DNA of 5,659 bases from Bordetella parapertussis (GCA_945870465.1 CAMBSS010000235.1:1-5659), one strand, 5' to 3'; shown: positions 1-5,305, counted from the first letter of the stretch. Notes: generated by a model not told the origin, from the letters alone. A program made the numbers and translations.

Positions 1-63
1 CAGGTCGAGCGGACTGACCTCGGCGCCGATATGTGGATGCAGCTTCTTGAACGTGACGGCCAT
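1..63 (-). CDS. TauD/TfdA-family dioxygenase, N-terminal fragment
   Basis: Only the first 21 codons are inside the window; the gene continues off the left edge. The translation reads MAVTFKKLHPHIGAEVSPLD plus one Leu. This closely resembles the N-terminus of TauD/TfdA-type Fe(II)/2-oxoglutarate-dependent dioxygenases, where a 'lHPhiGAEVsglDL' segment starts the jelly-roll fold. Family members oxidise small substrates such as taurine, alkyl sulfates or aryloxyalkanoates in the cytoplasm, releasing succinate and CO2. The substrate cannot be told from this fragment, and the iron-binding HxD...H residues lie outside the window. The ATG at 63-61 is supported by GAGGAG at 76-71 with an 8-nt spacer. 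It lies downstream of the class II aldolase gene on the same strand, but the 225-bp gap with its own promoter candidate and a large palindrome argues against a tight operon. Family is fairly sure, function unknown. Confidence 0.78.
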   Translation of the reverse strand, partial: MAVTFKKLHPHIGAEVSPLDL

Positions 64-70
64 GGTTGGT

Positions 71-76
71 CTCCTC
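71..76 (-). promoter_or_regulatory. Shine-Dalgarno of the dioxygenase gene
   Basis: On the minus strand this reads GAGGAG, 8 nt before the ATG at 63-61. It is the only good ribosome-binding site nearby and fixes the start of the dioxygenase. A small hairpin (93-77) ends exactly at its 5' edge. Confidence 0.7.
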
Positions 77-100
77 GGCAGGAATTGCCTGCCAGCAATT
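77..100 (-). promoter_or_regulatory. two overlapping, mutually exclusive hairpins in the dioxygenase leader
   Basis: The minus-strand transcript can form AATTGC/GCAATT (100-95 with 88-83, 6-nt loop). It can instead form GGCAGG/CCTGCC (93-88 with 82-77, 5-nt loop). Both stems are perfect 6-mers and share bases 83-93, so only one can form at a time. The second abuts the Shine-Dalgarno without covering it. If transcription starts near 94, as the candidate promoter suggests, only the second would exist in RNA and the first could instead be a DNA operator. The role is unknown. Confidence 0.35.
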
Positions 101-128
101 ATTATTAGAATTCATCTCAAAAATTCAA
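101..128 (-). promoter_or_regulatory. candidate sigma70-type promoter for the dioxygenase gene
   Basis: On the minus strand a TTGAAT (-35-like, 128-123) is followed after 16 bp by AATAAT (-10-like, 106-101, five of six to consensus). They lie in an AT-rich stretch before the dioxygenase start. AT-rich DNA gives such matches by chance, and a second AATAAT sits 3 bp further down, so this is tentative. The -35 box overlaps the outer arm of the palindromic element. Confidence 0.32.
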
Positions 129-261
129 AAAACGATATTTAGCCGCAGATAAACGCAGATATACACAGATAGAAATTCAAAGCTGCCATCTAGCCTACGT
201 ATAATTCTTTGAACTTATCCGCGTTCACCGCGTTTATCTGCGGCTCCAAACTGTTTTTGAG
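116..261. repeat. 146-bp imperfect palindromic intergenic element with 10-bp sub-repeats
   Basis: The core is a perfect 16-bp inverted repeat, AGCCGCAGATAAACGC at 141-156 and its complement at 230-245. Pairing continues imperfectly inward to TTCAAAG (176-182) with CTTTGAA (207-213), leaving a 24-nt loop. It also continues outward to CTCAAAAA (116-123) with TTTTTGAG (254-261). The left arm contains three tandem 10-mers, GCAGATAAAC, GCAGATATAC and ACAGATAGAA (145-174). The element is AT-rich compared with its surroundings. Motifs of the GCAGATAAACGCAGAT kind occur as dispersed intergenic repeats in many environmental bacteria (from memory), so a REP- or MITE-like element is likely. T-runs follow the stem on both strands, so it might also stop or stabilise transcripts from either side. 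No open reading frame or clear target-site duplication was seen. Confidence 0.8.
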
Positions 262-288
262 ACCGCTTGTTGTTGCGCACAGCCTGCC

Positions 289-1056
289 TCAGTCGGCATA
301 CCCGGGCAGTTCGCGGTCGAGCACCCGCATCATGGCCTCGAAGTACATGCGTTCGCGTTCTTCGCGCGAATAGCGGTCGTGCCCGATCGGCGCCTGCACC
401 TTGTTGACGATTTTGTCCGGAATGACTTCGAGTTCGCGCCCGGTGCTCATCGCCAGCACCTGCGCGCGGCACACGCGCTCCAGCATGTAGAGCCGCCGGT
501 AGGCCTGCGGCACGGTGTCGCCGACCACCAGCACGCCGTGGTTTTTCATGAACATGATCTGCTTGTCGCCGATCAGGTGCGCGAGGCGCTCGCCTTCTTC
601 CAGCGTGTCCGCATTGCCGGCGTAGTTGTCGTCATAGCAGATCTTGCCGTAAAAGTACGCGGCGGTCTGGCTGGCGGGCACGATGCGGTTTTCCTTCAGC
701 ATGTTGAGCGCGACGGCCCACGTCTGGTGCGTATGCAGCACCACGCGGGCGCCGCTGATGCGATGAATGGGCGCGTGTATGCATTGCGCCGAGAGCTCGA
801 CGTCGCCGACACCTTCCAGCGTCTTGCCGGATTCGTCCCACACGATCATGTCGCTGGCGCGCGCTTCCGACCAGTGCAGCCCGAACGGCAGGATCAGGTA
901 CTGGTCGTCGCGGCCGGGCACGGTCACCGTGAAGTGGTTGTCTATGCCCTGCTCAAGGTCGTGGAACACCGCCAAGCGGTGGGCGGCGGCAAGATGGATT
1001 TTCGCTTCGGTAAGCGGCTCGACTTCGCGTGCGGATGACAGCGGGTGGACGGACAT
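289..1056 (-). CDS. class II aldolase/adducin family protein
   Basis: A complete 255-residue protein of typical length for the class II aldolase/adducin N-terminal fold. Relatives include L-fuculose-phosphate and L-ribulose-phosphate enzymes, metal-dependent retro-aldol or epimerising enzymes of the cytoplasm. Visible features are the zinc-binding pair LHTHQ (H108, H110), a third His in KNHGVLVVG (H173), an acidic residue at E87 before the first helix of the metal site, and N40 in the region of the usual GN loop (here DNHFTV). The catalytic metal site therefore looks intact. The ATG is supported by AAGAGG at 1070-1065 with an 8-nt spacer and by an extended -10 promoter 30 bp upstream. Many proteins of this subfamily are not sugar-phosphate aldolases and remain uncharacterised. 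The usual phosphate-binding loop is not obvious, so a non-phosphorylated substrate is possible. The neighbouring dioxygenase may act in the same catabolic setting, but this is inference. Confidence 0.9.
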   Translation of the reverse strand: MSVHPLSSAREVEPLTEAKIHLAAAHRLAVFHDLEQGIDNHFTVTVPGRDDQYLILPFGLHWSEARASDMIVWDESGKTLEGVGDVELSAQCIHAPIHRISGARVVLHTHQTWAVALNMLKENRIVPASQTAAYFYGKICYDDNYAGNADTLEEGERLAHLIGDKQIMFMKNHGVLVVGDTVPQAYRRLYMLERVCRAQVLAMSTGRELEVIPDKIVNKVQAPIGHDRYSREERERMYFEAMMRVLDRELPGYAD

Positions 1057-1086
1057 GGTGTGCGCCTCTTTCGAATGGACGCAGCC

Positions 1087-1095
1087 ATTATAGCA
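1087..1095 (-). promoter_or_regulatory. extended -10 promoter of the aldolase-family gene
   Basis: On the minus strand this reads TGCTATAAT, a perfect TATAAT (1092-1087) with the TGn extension. It lies 30 bp before the ATG, so a transcript would start near 1080 with a leader of about 24 nt. No good -35 hexamer exists at 16-18 bp spacing, which fits an extended -10 promoter that does without one. Confidence 0.6.
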
Positions 1096-1154
1096 ACGGC
1101 CGGCACTTGCGGTGCTGCCGCGCGGGAAACGCGGGATAAAGCGGGGCGGGCTGC

Positions 1155-1493
1155 CTAGGCCCAGAGCGCGACCCGCGTGGTGTCGCCTTGCGGCACGCCG
1201 AATTCGACCAGCACGCGCGAGCCTTCGATGGCGCGCACGGCGACTATCAGCTTGAGATCGCGGATCTGGATCACGAGGTCGCCACTGCGGAAGATTTCCT
1301 CGGTCAGGCGCTTGTCGTCCAGCGTCAAGGTGGCAAACAGCCGCCCGCCCGCGGTCGGACGGTTGATCGAAAGCTGCCCGAATTGCGTCTGGTGGGTGCC
1401 GGAGATCAGCATGTCTTCGCCGAGACCCACCCAGTGCCTCTGCATGCCGCGTTTTAGCGTGCGCGGGCTCCAGATTTCGGCGACATTACCCAC
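1155..1493 (-). CDS. hypothetical protein, C-terminal part of a probable frameshifted gene
   Basis: An open frame of up to 112 codons, here taken from a GTG at 1493-1491, ending in TAG at 1157-1155. I do not recognise the family. The sequence is rich in alternating hydrophobic residues (GRLFATLTLDD, GDLVIQIRDLKLIVAVRAI, SRVLVEFGV), suggesting a small beta-sheet domain. It is soluble, with no signal peptide or membrane segment. No Shine-Dalgarno precedes the GTG. The frame is open upstream only to a TGA at 1514-1512, so it overlaps the end of the 65-codon frame before it by about 26 bases. The best explanation is that it is the second part of the gene starting at 1683, separated by a +1 frame change. 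Otherwise it could be a small gene translated by coupling. Confidence 0.5.
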   Translation of the reverse strand: MGNVAEIWSPRTLKRGMQRHWVGLGEDMLISGTHQTQFGQLSINRPTAGGRLFATLTLDDKRLTEEIFRSGDLVIQIRDLKLIVAVRAIEGSRVLVEFGVPQGDTTRVALWA

Positions 1494-1683
1494 GGCGGCG
1501 GCACCGGTTCTTCAGCAGGGCGGCGGCCACGTGGCGCAGGCAGATCGACAATGCCTTGTCGCGCAGCGCGGCTTCGAACGGAATGGGGAGTTTGCTCCGC
1601 GCATGGGCGGCGCGCAGCGTGCTCTGGTTGATTGCGTCGAACTCGAACGGCAGTCCGGGTTGGTAGCTGGAGAACAGACTCAT
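1486..1683 (-). CDS. hypothetical protein, N-terminal part of a probable frameshifted gene
   Basis: A 65-codon frame beginning MSLFSSYQPGLPFEFDAINQ, with an ATG backed by a near-perfect AGGAGG (1694-1689) 5 nt upstream. Translation initiation here is therefore credible. The product looks helical (segments around residues 24-34 and 39-58) and unlike any family I know. The last residues, NRCRRRG, are strongly basic and compositionally unlike the rest, as expected of out-of-frame reading, before TAA at 1488-1486. Skipping one base between about 1511 and 1489 joins it to the next frame (..AAVGNVAEIWSPRTL..), giving one protein of about 175 residues. It could be a sequencing or assembly error, a real pseudogene, or a true short gene. 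A weak -10-like GATAAT lies at 1755-1750. Confidence 0.5.
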   Translation of the reverse strand: MSLFSSYQPGLPFEFDAINQSTLRAAHARSKLPIPFEAALRDKALSICLRHVAAALLKNRCRRRG

Positions 1684-1790
1684 GCGGCCCTCCTGTCATC
1701 GTGTGACCGCAGGCCGCCCCGCGGTTGCGGAGGTGTCCCGGTCAGATAGATTATCGGCGGGCGGGGCGTCTACTTAAGGCCGGAACAGAC

Positions 1791-1840
1791 GGGTATTTGC
1801 CGCCGATACCCAGATTCGGGGCGCCGGTTGCGGCCGGCGC
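1791..1840. promoter_or_regulatory. two inverted repeats in the divergent intergenic region
   Basis: GGGTAT (1791-1796) pairs with ATACCC (1806-1811) around a 9-nt loop. GCGCCGG (1821-1827) pairs perfectly with CCGGCGC (1834-1840) around a 6-nt loop. They lie between the divergent genes starting at 1683 and 1889. The second covers the place where a -35 box would fall for the TACAAT hexamer at 1854-1859. They could be operators for a dimeric regulator. A terminator is less likely because no gene ends into this region on either strand and no U-tract follows. GC-rich 6-7-bp repeats also arise by chance. Confidence 0.35.
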
Positions 1841-1853
1841 GGTGTTTGTTGGT

Positions 1854-1859
1854 TACAAT
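1854..1859 (+). promoter_or_regulatory. candidate -10 hexamer for the lyase-like/TPR-methyltransferase operon
   Basis: TACAAT matches five of six bases of the sigma70 -10 consensus, 30 bp before the ATG at 1889. This would give a leader of roughly 22-24 nt that still includes the GGGGGAG ribosome-binding site at 1876-1882. No convincing -35 is present. The expected position is occupied by the GC-rich inverted repeat at 1821-1840, so an activator or another sigma factor may be involved. Confidence 0.35.
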
Positions 1860-1888
1860 GAAACACGACAACACGGGGGGAGTGCTAC

Positions 1889-2848
1889 ATGGCAGTGATT
1901 CTGGGCAGCGGCGAGCATCGCTATAAAGTCATCGAGAACTGGGCCAAGCTGCCTGATGGCTGGGAGTTCAAGGACGTCGGCGCGGTCGCGGTCGACAGCA
2001 AGGACCAGGTCTACGTATTCAACCGCGGCGAGCATCCGATGATGGTGTTCGACCGCGAGGGCAACTTCCTGCGCTCGTGGGGCGAAGGGCAGTATCCGCG
2101 CGCGCACGGCCTGCATATCGACGTTGACGACACGCTGTACCTGACCGATGACGGCGCCCACGTGGTGCGCAAGTGCACGACTGATGGCAAAGTACTGCTC
2201 GAACTCGGCACGCCCGGCAAGCCGACACCGTACATGAGCGGCACGCCGTTTCATCGCTGCACGCACACCGCGCTGTCGCCGAAGGGCGAGATTTACGTGT
2301 CCGACGGCTACGGCAATTCGAAAGTGCACAAATATTCGCCGGACGGCAAGCTGCTGATGTCGTGGGGCGAACCGGGCACCGATCCCGGACAGTTCAACAT
2401 CGTGCACAACATCGTGACCGATGCGGAAGGCTGGGTTTACGTCGCCGACCGCGAGAACCATCGCGTGCAGGTGTTCGACGGCAACGGTAAATATGAAGCG
2501 CAGTGGAACAACATGCACCGGCCCTGCGGCCTTTATTGCCACCGCGGGCCACAGCCCGAGTTCATCATCGGCGAACTCGGCGCGGCGATGAGAGTCAACC
2601 GCGCGCATCCGAACATCGGACCGCGCATCTCCATCGTCGACAAACACGGCGCGCTGCTTGCGCGCCTGGGCGGCAAAGACGGCCCCGGTACCGAGGCCGG
2701 AAAATTCATCGCGCCGCACGGCATTGCGCTCGATTCGCGCGGCGACATCTACGTCGGCGAAGTGAGCTATACCGATTGGCCGCACACCAATGACACGCCG
2801 ATACCGAAAGGCCTGCGCTCGCTGCAGAAACTGGAGAAGGTGAAGTAG
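1889..2848 (+). CDS. NHL-repeat beta-propeller, peptidyl-alpha-hydroxyglycine amidating lyase-like
   Basis: A 319-residue protein made of NHL/SMP-30-type blades, each with a 'D..G.vYV.d......V.kf...G' pattern (about residues 28-65, 70-107, 121-160, 170-207, 210-260 and 273-300). This fits a six-bladed propeller. It resembles the lyase half (PAL) of peptidylglycine amidating monooxygenase, which cleaves peptidyl-alpha-hydroxyglycine to an amidated peptide and glyoxylate. Matching landmarks, placed from memory of the PAL sequence, are VYVFNRGEHP (R46), AHGL (H73), SDGYGNSKVHKYSP (Y141), IVHN (H173), VADRENHRVQVF and APHGIA (H277). The three His would be zinc ligands and Y141 the active-site Tyr. 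Unlike PAL, the third His is followed by Gly, not Asp. No signal peptide is seen, so it is probably cytoplasmic, and no partner monooxygenase is present. The start has GGGGGAG 6 nt upstream. The true substrate may not be a peptide. Confidence 0.82.
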   Translation: MAVILGSGEHRYKVIENWAKLPDGWEFKDVGAVAVDSKDQVYVFNRGEHPMMVFDREGNFLRSWGEGQYPRAHGLHIDVDDTLYLTDDGAHVVRKCTTDGKVLLELGTPGKPTPYMSGTPFHRCTHTALSPKGEIYVSDGYGNSKVHKYSPDGKLLMSWGEPGTDPGQFNIVHNIVTDAEGWVYVADRENHRVQVFDGNGKYEAQWNNMHRPCGLYCHRGPQPEFIIGELGAAMRVNRAHPNIGPRISIVDKHGALLARLGGKDGPGTEAGKFIAPHGIALDSRGDIYVGEVSYTDWPHTNDTPIPKGLRSLQKLEKVK

Positions 2849-2869
2849 ATCGAGGATAGCGCCGGAACG

Positions 2870-5305
2870 ATGGAGACCAACCAAGCCGGCGCTTTGCGCA
2901 ATGCCATTGGAAGCGCGCTGGCGCAACATCAAGCGGGCCGCCTCGCGGAGGCGGAGTCGGCGTACCGGCAGATCCTGGTGGTCGATGCGAAGAATTCCGA
3001 CGCCCTGCACCTGCTGGGCGTGGTTCAGCTTCAGCGTGGGCAGTTCGACGCGGCGATCGATCTCATCGGCAAGGCGATCGCCATCGATCCCGCCTATGCG
3101 CCGGCTTTCGTAAACCGCAGCCATGCGCTGCAGGGCGCGGGCCGCTACGCGGAAGCGCTGGCCGATTGCGACAGGGTTCTCGCGATCAAACCCGATCTGG
3201 CGGACATCCACTCGAATCGGGGCAACGCGTTGCAAGGCTTGCACCGCTATGAGGAGGCGCTTGCCAGTTACGACCGCGAGCTCGCCGTCCAGCCCGGCCA
3301 TCTCGGCGCGCTTTACAACCGGGGTAACGCGTTGCAGAACCTGCATCGTTACGCCGAGGCGCTGACCAGTTACGACCGGGCGCTTGCGGTCAAGCCCGAT
3401 TTTGCCGAAGCTTTATACAACCGCGGAGTCTCGCTGCAAAGCCTGGAGCGGAACGAAGAGGCGCTTGCCAGTTACGATCACGCGCTTGCGGTGAAGCCCG
3501 ATTACATCCAGGCGCTGTCCAACCGGGGCCGTGTATTGCAAAGCGCAAAGCGTTATACCGAAGCGCTGGCAAGCCACCAGAAAGTTCTCGCGTTGCGGCC
3601 CGAGCAGGTTGAAGACCTCGTCAACTGCAGCCGCCTGCACGACCTGCTGGGCGATACTCAGATGGCGCTCGCCGGCGCCAGGTGCGCCTGGGGGCTTCAG
3701 GATTCGGTGCTGACGCGCTCCAATCTTTTCGCGATCCTAAAAAAGTGCCGGTTTAGCGCGAGCAACCCGGAAATCGAAGCACTGGCCATCCGCGCGATGT
3801 CCGAATCCTGGGGCAGGTCCGAGGAGGTCTTTGATGCAATGCTCAGTCTTGTCAGGCTGGACAAGGCGGTCGAGGCCTGCATGAAACGCGCGTCCGGCGC
3901 CTGGCCGGAGAAATTGTCCGCGCGGGAATTGTTCCCGGCCGGGAGCCTCAATGCGGTGGCGAAGTGCAGGCCACTGCTGTGTCTGCTGGAAAGCGTTCCG
4001 TCACGTGACCTCGACCTCGAAAAATTTCTTGATGCGGCGCGCCGTGCAGTGCTTGATCTTTGCGGTGATGCCGATGGCGCGCCCGCAATGGACGAAGAAG
4101 GCCTCGTGTTTTGCTGCGCCCTGGCGAAACAGTGCTTCATCAACGAGTATGTCTATTCCTGTGATGACGCGGAGTCCAGTCGCGCACAGGCGCTCAGGGA
4201 CCGGCTCCTTGTCCGTTGCGCAGAGGGCCTGCCGGTCCCGGCATTGTGGCTGACGACGGTCGCAAGTTATTTTCCGCTGCACACTTTGCCGGCAGTGGAG
4301 CGCACGCCGGGTCTGCCGTGGCCCCAGGCAGTGGCCGGTCTATTGCTGCAGCAAGTCAGCGAGCCTCTGGCGGAAAGACAATACCGCGACGGCGTGCCGC
4401 GTCTTACCGGAGTCAACGACCGTGTATCCCTGCTCGTCCGCCAGCAGTATGAGGAAAATCCCTACCCGCGGTGGACCAGGTGCACGGCGCAAAAAAAACA
4501 ACTGCCGTTCGCCGAGTATCTGAAGCAAAGGTTTCCGCGCGCTGCTTTTGCTCCCCCAGGAAACAAGCGGGAACTGGACGTTCTGGTTGCTGGCTGCGGG
4601 ACCGGCCTGCATCCGATCAGGGCCGCACAGACTTACGCGGGCGCGCGCATTCTCGCCATTGATCTGAGCCTGAGCAGTCTCGGCTATGCGCGCAGGAAAA
4701 CGCTCGAGCTGGGGATAGGCAATATAGATTATGCGCAAGCCGACATCATGGAGCTGGCATCGACGAAACGGAGCTTCGATGTAATCGAGTCGGTTGGCGT
4801 GCTTCACCACATGGCCGATCCCGAGGCGGGCTGGCGGGAGCTGTGTGCGTTACTGCGTCCGGGCGGATTCATGCGGGTCGGCCTCTATAGCGAAGCGGCC
4901 CGGCGCGACATCGTCGCCGCACGCAAATGGATAGCGGAAAGGAAGGGGGCCGCAGGCCCGCAAGACGTCATTAAATTGCGTCATGAACTGATTACTGTGA
5001 TGGCCGCGGGAGAGTTGGCTAGTCTGGCATCGACTGCGGATTTTTTTACGACGAGCGAATGCCGTGATTTGCTGTTTCATGTCCATGAACAAAGATTCAC
5101 GCTGCCGCGCATAAATAAAAGCCTCGAAGCCCTCGGCTTGTCTTTGATCGGATTTCAGCTGCCGGCCGATACCTTGAGTCGTTACGCGGAACGTTTTCCT
5201 GACGACAGGTCAATGACCGATATGGGAAACTGGGACACATTCGAGCATCAGAACCCGCAGACGTTTCGCGCCATGTATCAATTCTGGATGCAGAAACGGA
5301 TATAG
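2870..5305 (+). CDS. TPR repeat protein with C-terminal class I SAM-dependent methyltransferase
   Basis: An 811-residue soluble fusion. Residues 7-244 are seven TPRs in perfect 34-residue phase, with Pro (Ala in the first) closing each at 40, 74, 108, 142, 176, 210 and 244. Residues 245-520 are a helical region I cannot assign to a named domain. It contains CALAKQCFINEYV (415-427) and YFPLHTLP (467-474), which I recall from related TPR-methyltransferases. VRQQYEENPYPRW (523-535) precedes the catalytic part. Methyltransferase motifs are VAGCGTG (573-579, SAM-binding loop), D598 in AIDLS (ribose-binding acid), D625 in ADIMEL, FDVIESVGVLHHM (636-648) and LRPGGF (662-667). The fold looks complete; the TPRs probably bind the methyl acceptor or a partner. 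The acceptor is unknown. The start lies 21 bp after the lyase-like gene with only a weak, distant GAGGA (2852-2856), suggesting co-transcription and coupled translation. Two in-phase slippery A-tracts lie inside the gene. Confidence 0.88.
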   Translation: METNQAGALRNAIGSALAQHQAGRLAEAESAYRQILVVDAKNSDALHLLGVVQLQRGQFDAAIDLIGKAIAIDPAYAPAFVNRSHALQGAGRYAEALADCDRVLAIKPDLADIHSNRGNALQGLHRYEEALASYDRELAVQPGHLGALYNRGNALQNLHRYAEALTSYDRALAVKPDFAEALYNRGVSLQSLERNEEALASYDHALAVKPDYIQALSNRGRVLQSAKRYTEALASHQKVLALRPEQVEDLVNCSRLHDLLGDTQMALAGARCAWGLQDSVLTRSNLFAILKKCRFSASNPEIEALAIRAMSESWGRSEEVFDAMLSLVRLDKAVEACMKRASGAWPEKLSARELFPAGSLNAVAKCRPLLCLLESVPSRDLDLEKFLDAARRAVLDLCGDADGAPAMDEEGLVFCCALAKQCFINEYVYSCDDAESSRAQALRDRLLVRCAEGLPVPALWLTTVASYFPLHTLPAVERTPGLPWPQAVAGLLLQQVSEPLAERQYRDGVPRLTGVNDRVSLLVRQQYEENPYPRWTRCTAQKKQLPFAEYLKQRFPRAAFAPPGNKRELDVLVAGCGTGLHPIRAAQTYAGARILAIDLSLSSLGYARRKTLELGIGNIDYAQADIMELASTKRSFDVIESVGVLHHMADPEAGWRELCALLRPGGFMRVGLYSEAARRDIVAARKWIAERKGAAGPQDVIKLRHELITVMAAGELASLASTADFFTTSECRDLLFHVHEQRFTLPRINKSLEALGLSLIGFQLPADTLSRYAERFPDDRSMTDMGNWDTFEHQNPQTFRAMYQFWMQKRI
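2888..3601 (+). repeat. 102-bp-period tandem repeat encoding seven TPR units
   Basis: The TPR part of the methyltransferase gene repeats at exactly 102 bp without indels. Similarity at DNA level is highest in units 4-6. GCGCTTGCCAGTTACGA occurs at 3257 and again at 3461, with a near-copy GCGCTGACCAGTTACGA at 3359. GCGCTTGCGGTCAAGCCCGA at 3380 recurs at 3482 with one change. This degree of nucleotide conservation suggests fairly recent unit duplication or gene conversion. Units 1 and 2 are more diverged. Confidence 0.85.
3739..3770 (+). other. candidate -1 frameshift site (dnaX-type slippery heptamer plus hairpin)
   Basis: Bases 3739-3745 are A AAA AAG in the reading phase of the TPR-methyltransferase gene (codons 290-292, CTA AAA AAG). 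This is the heptamer used for programmed -1 frameshifting in E. coli dnaX. Two bases later CCGGTT (3748-3753) can pair with AACCCGG (3764-3770), with one bulged C and a 10-nt loop. A -1 slip reads GTG CCG GTT TAG and ends at 3756, giving a 295-residue protein with the whole TPR array and no methyltransferase. No Shine-Dalgarno-like stimulator is obvious upstream, and the 2-nt spacer is shorter than in dnaX. Function is unproven. Confidence 0.3.
4491..4498 (+). other. A8 tract, in-phase slippery site before the methyltransferase core
   Basis: Eight A residues in a GC-rich gene, read CAA AAA AAA CAA (codons 541-544), contain an in-phase A AAA AAA heptamer. It lies between the YEENPYPRW motif and the SAM-binding loop. 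A -1 slip by the ribosome, or one extra A by polymerase, would add 54 foreign codons and stop at 4662, removing the methyltransferase. It may simply be a phase-variation-prone or neutral homopolymer. Confidence 0.25.

Noticed and set aside
116..261. CRISPR array
   Set aside because: The repeats are 10-bp tandem units inside one palindrome, with no spacers and no cas genes.
379..1038. 219-codon plus-strand frame opposite the class II aldolase
   Set aside because: It is antisense to a gene with intact family motifs, and is rich in His, Val and Arg as expected of the reverse reading of a GC-rich gene.
1454..1699. 81-codon minus-strand frame overlapping the frameshift point
   Set aside because: Its start lies upstream of the good Shine-Dalgarno, the product is Arg/Pro-rich and low in hydrophobic residues, and it does not connect to either better frame.
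1177..1749. 190-codon plus-strand frame opposite the split small gene
   Set aside because: Its composition is rich in Arg, Ser and Pro, it has no ribosome-binding site, and it reads through the divergent promoter region. The minus-strand start with AGGAGG is better supported.
1853..3346. 497-codon open frame on the minus strand across the lyase-like gene and TPR region
   Set aside because: It is antisense to two well-supported genes and spans their junction. Its repeated motifs mirror the TPR repeats, and it matches no known family; long antisense frames are common in GC-rich genes.
5041..5047. T7 run in the methyltransferase gene as a third slippage site
   Set aside because: It is read GAT TTT TTT, encoding Asp-Phe-Phe, and lies near the end of the enzyme. 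No structure or early stop suggested a purpose.
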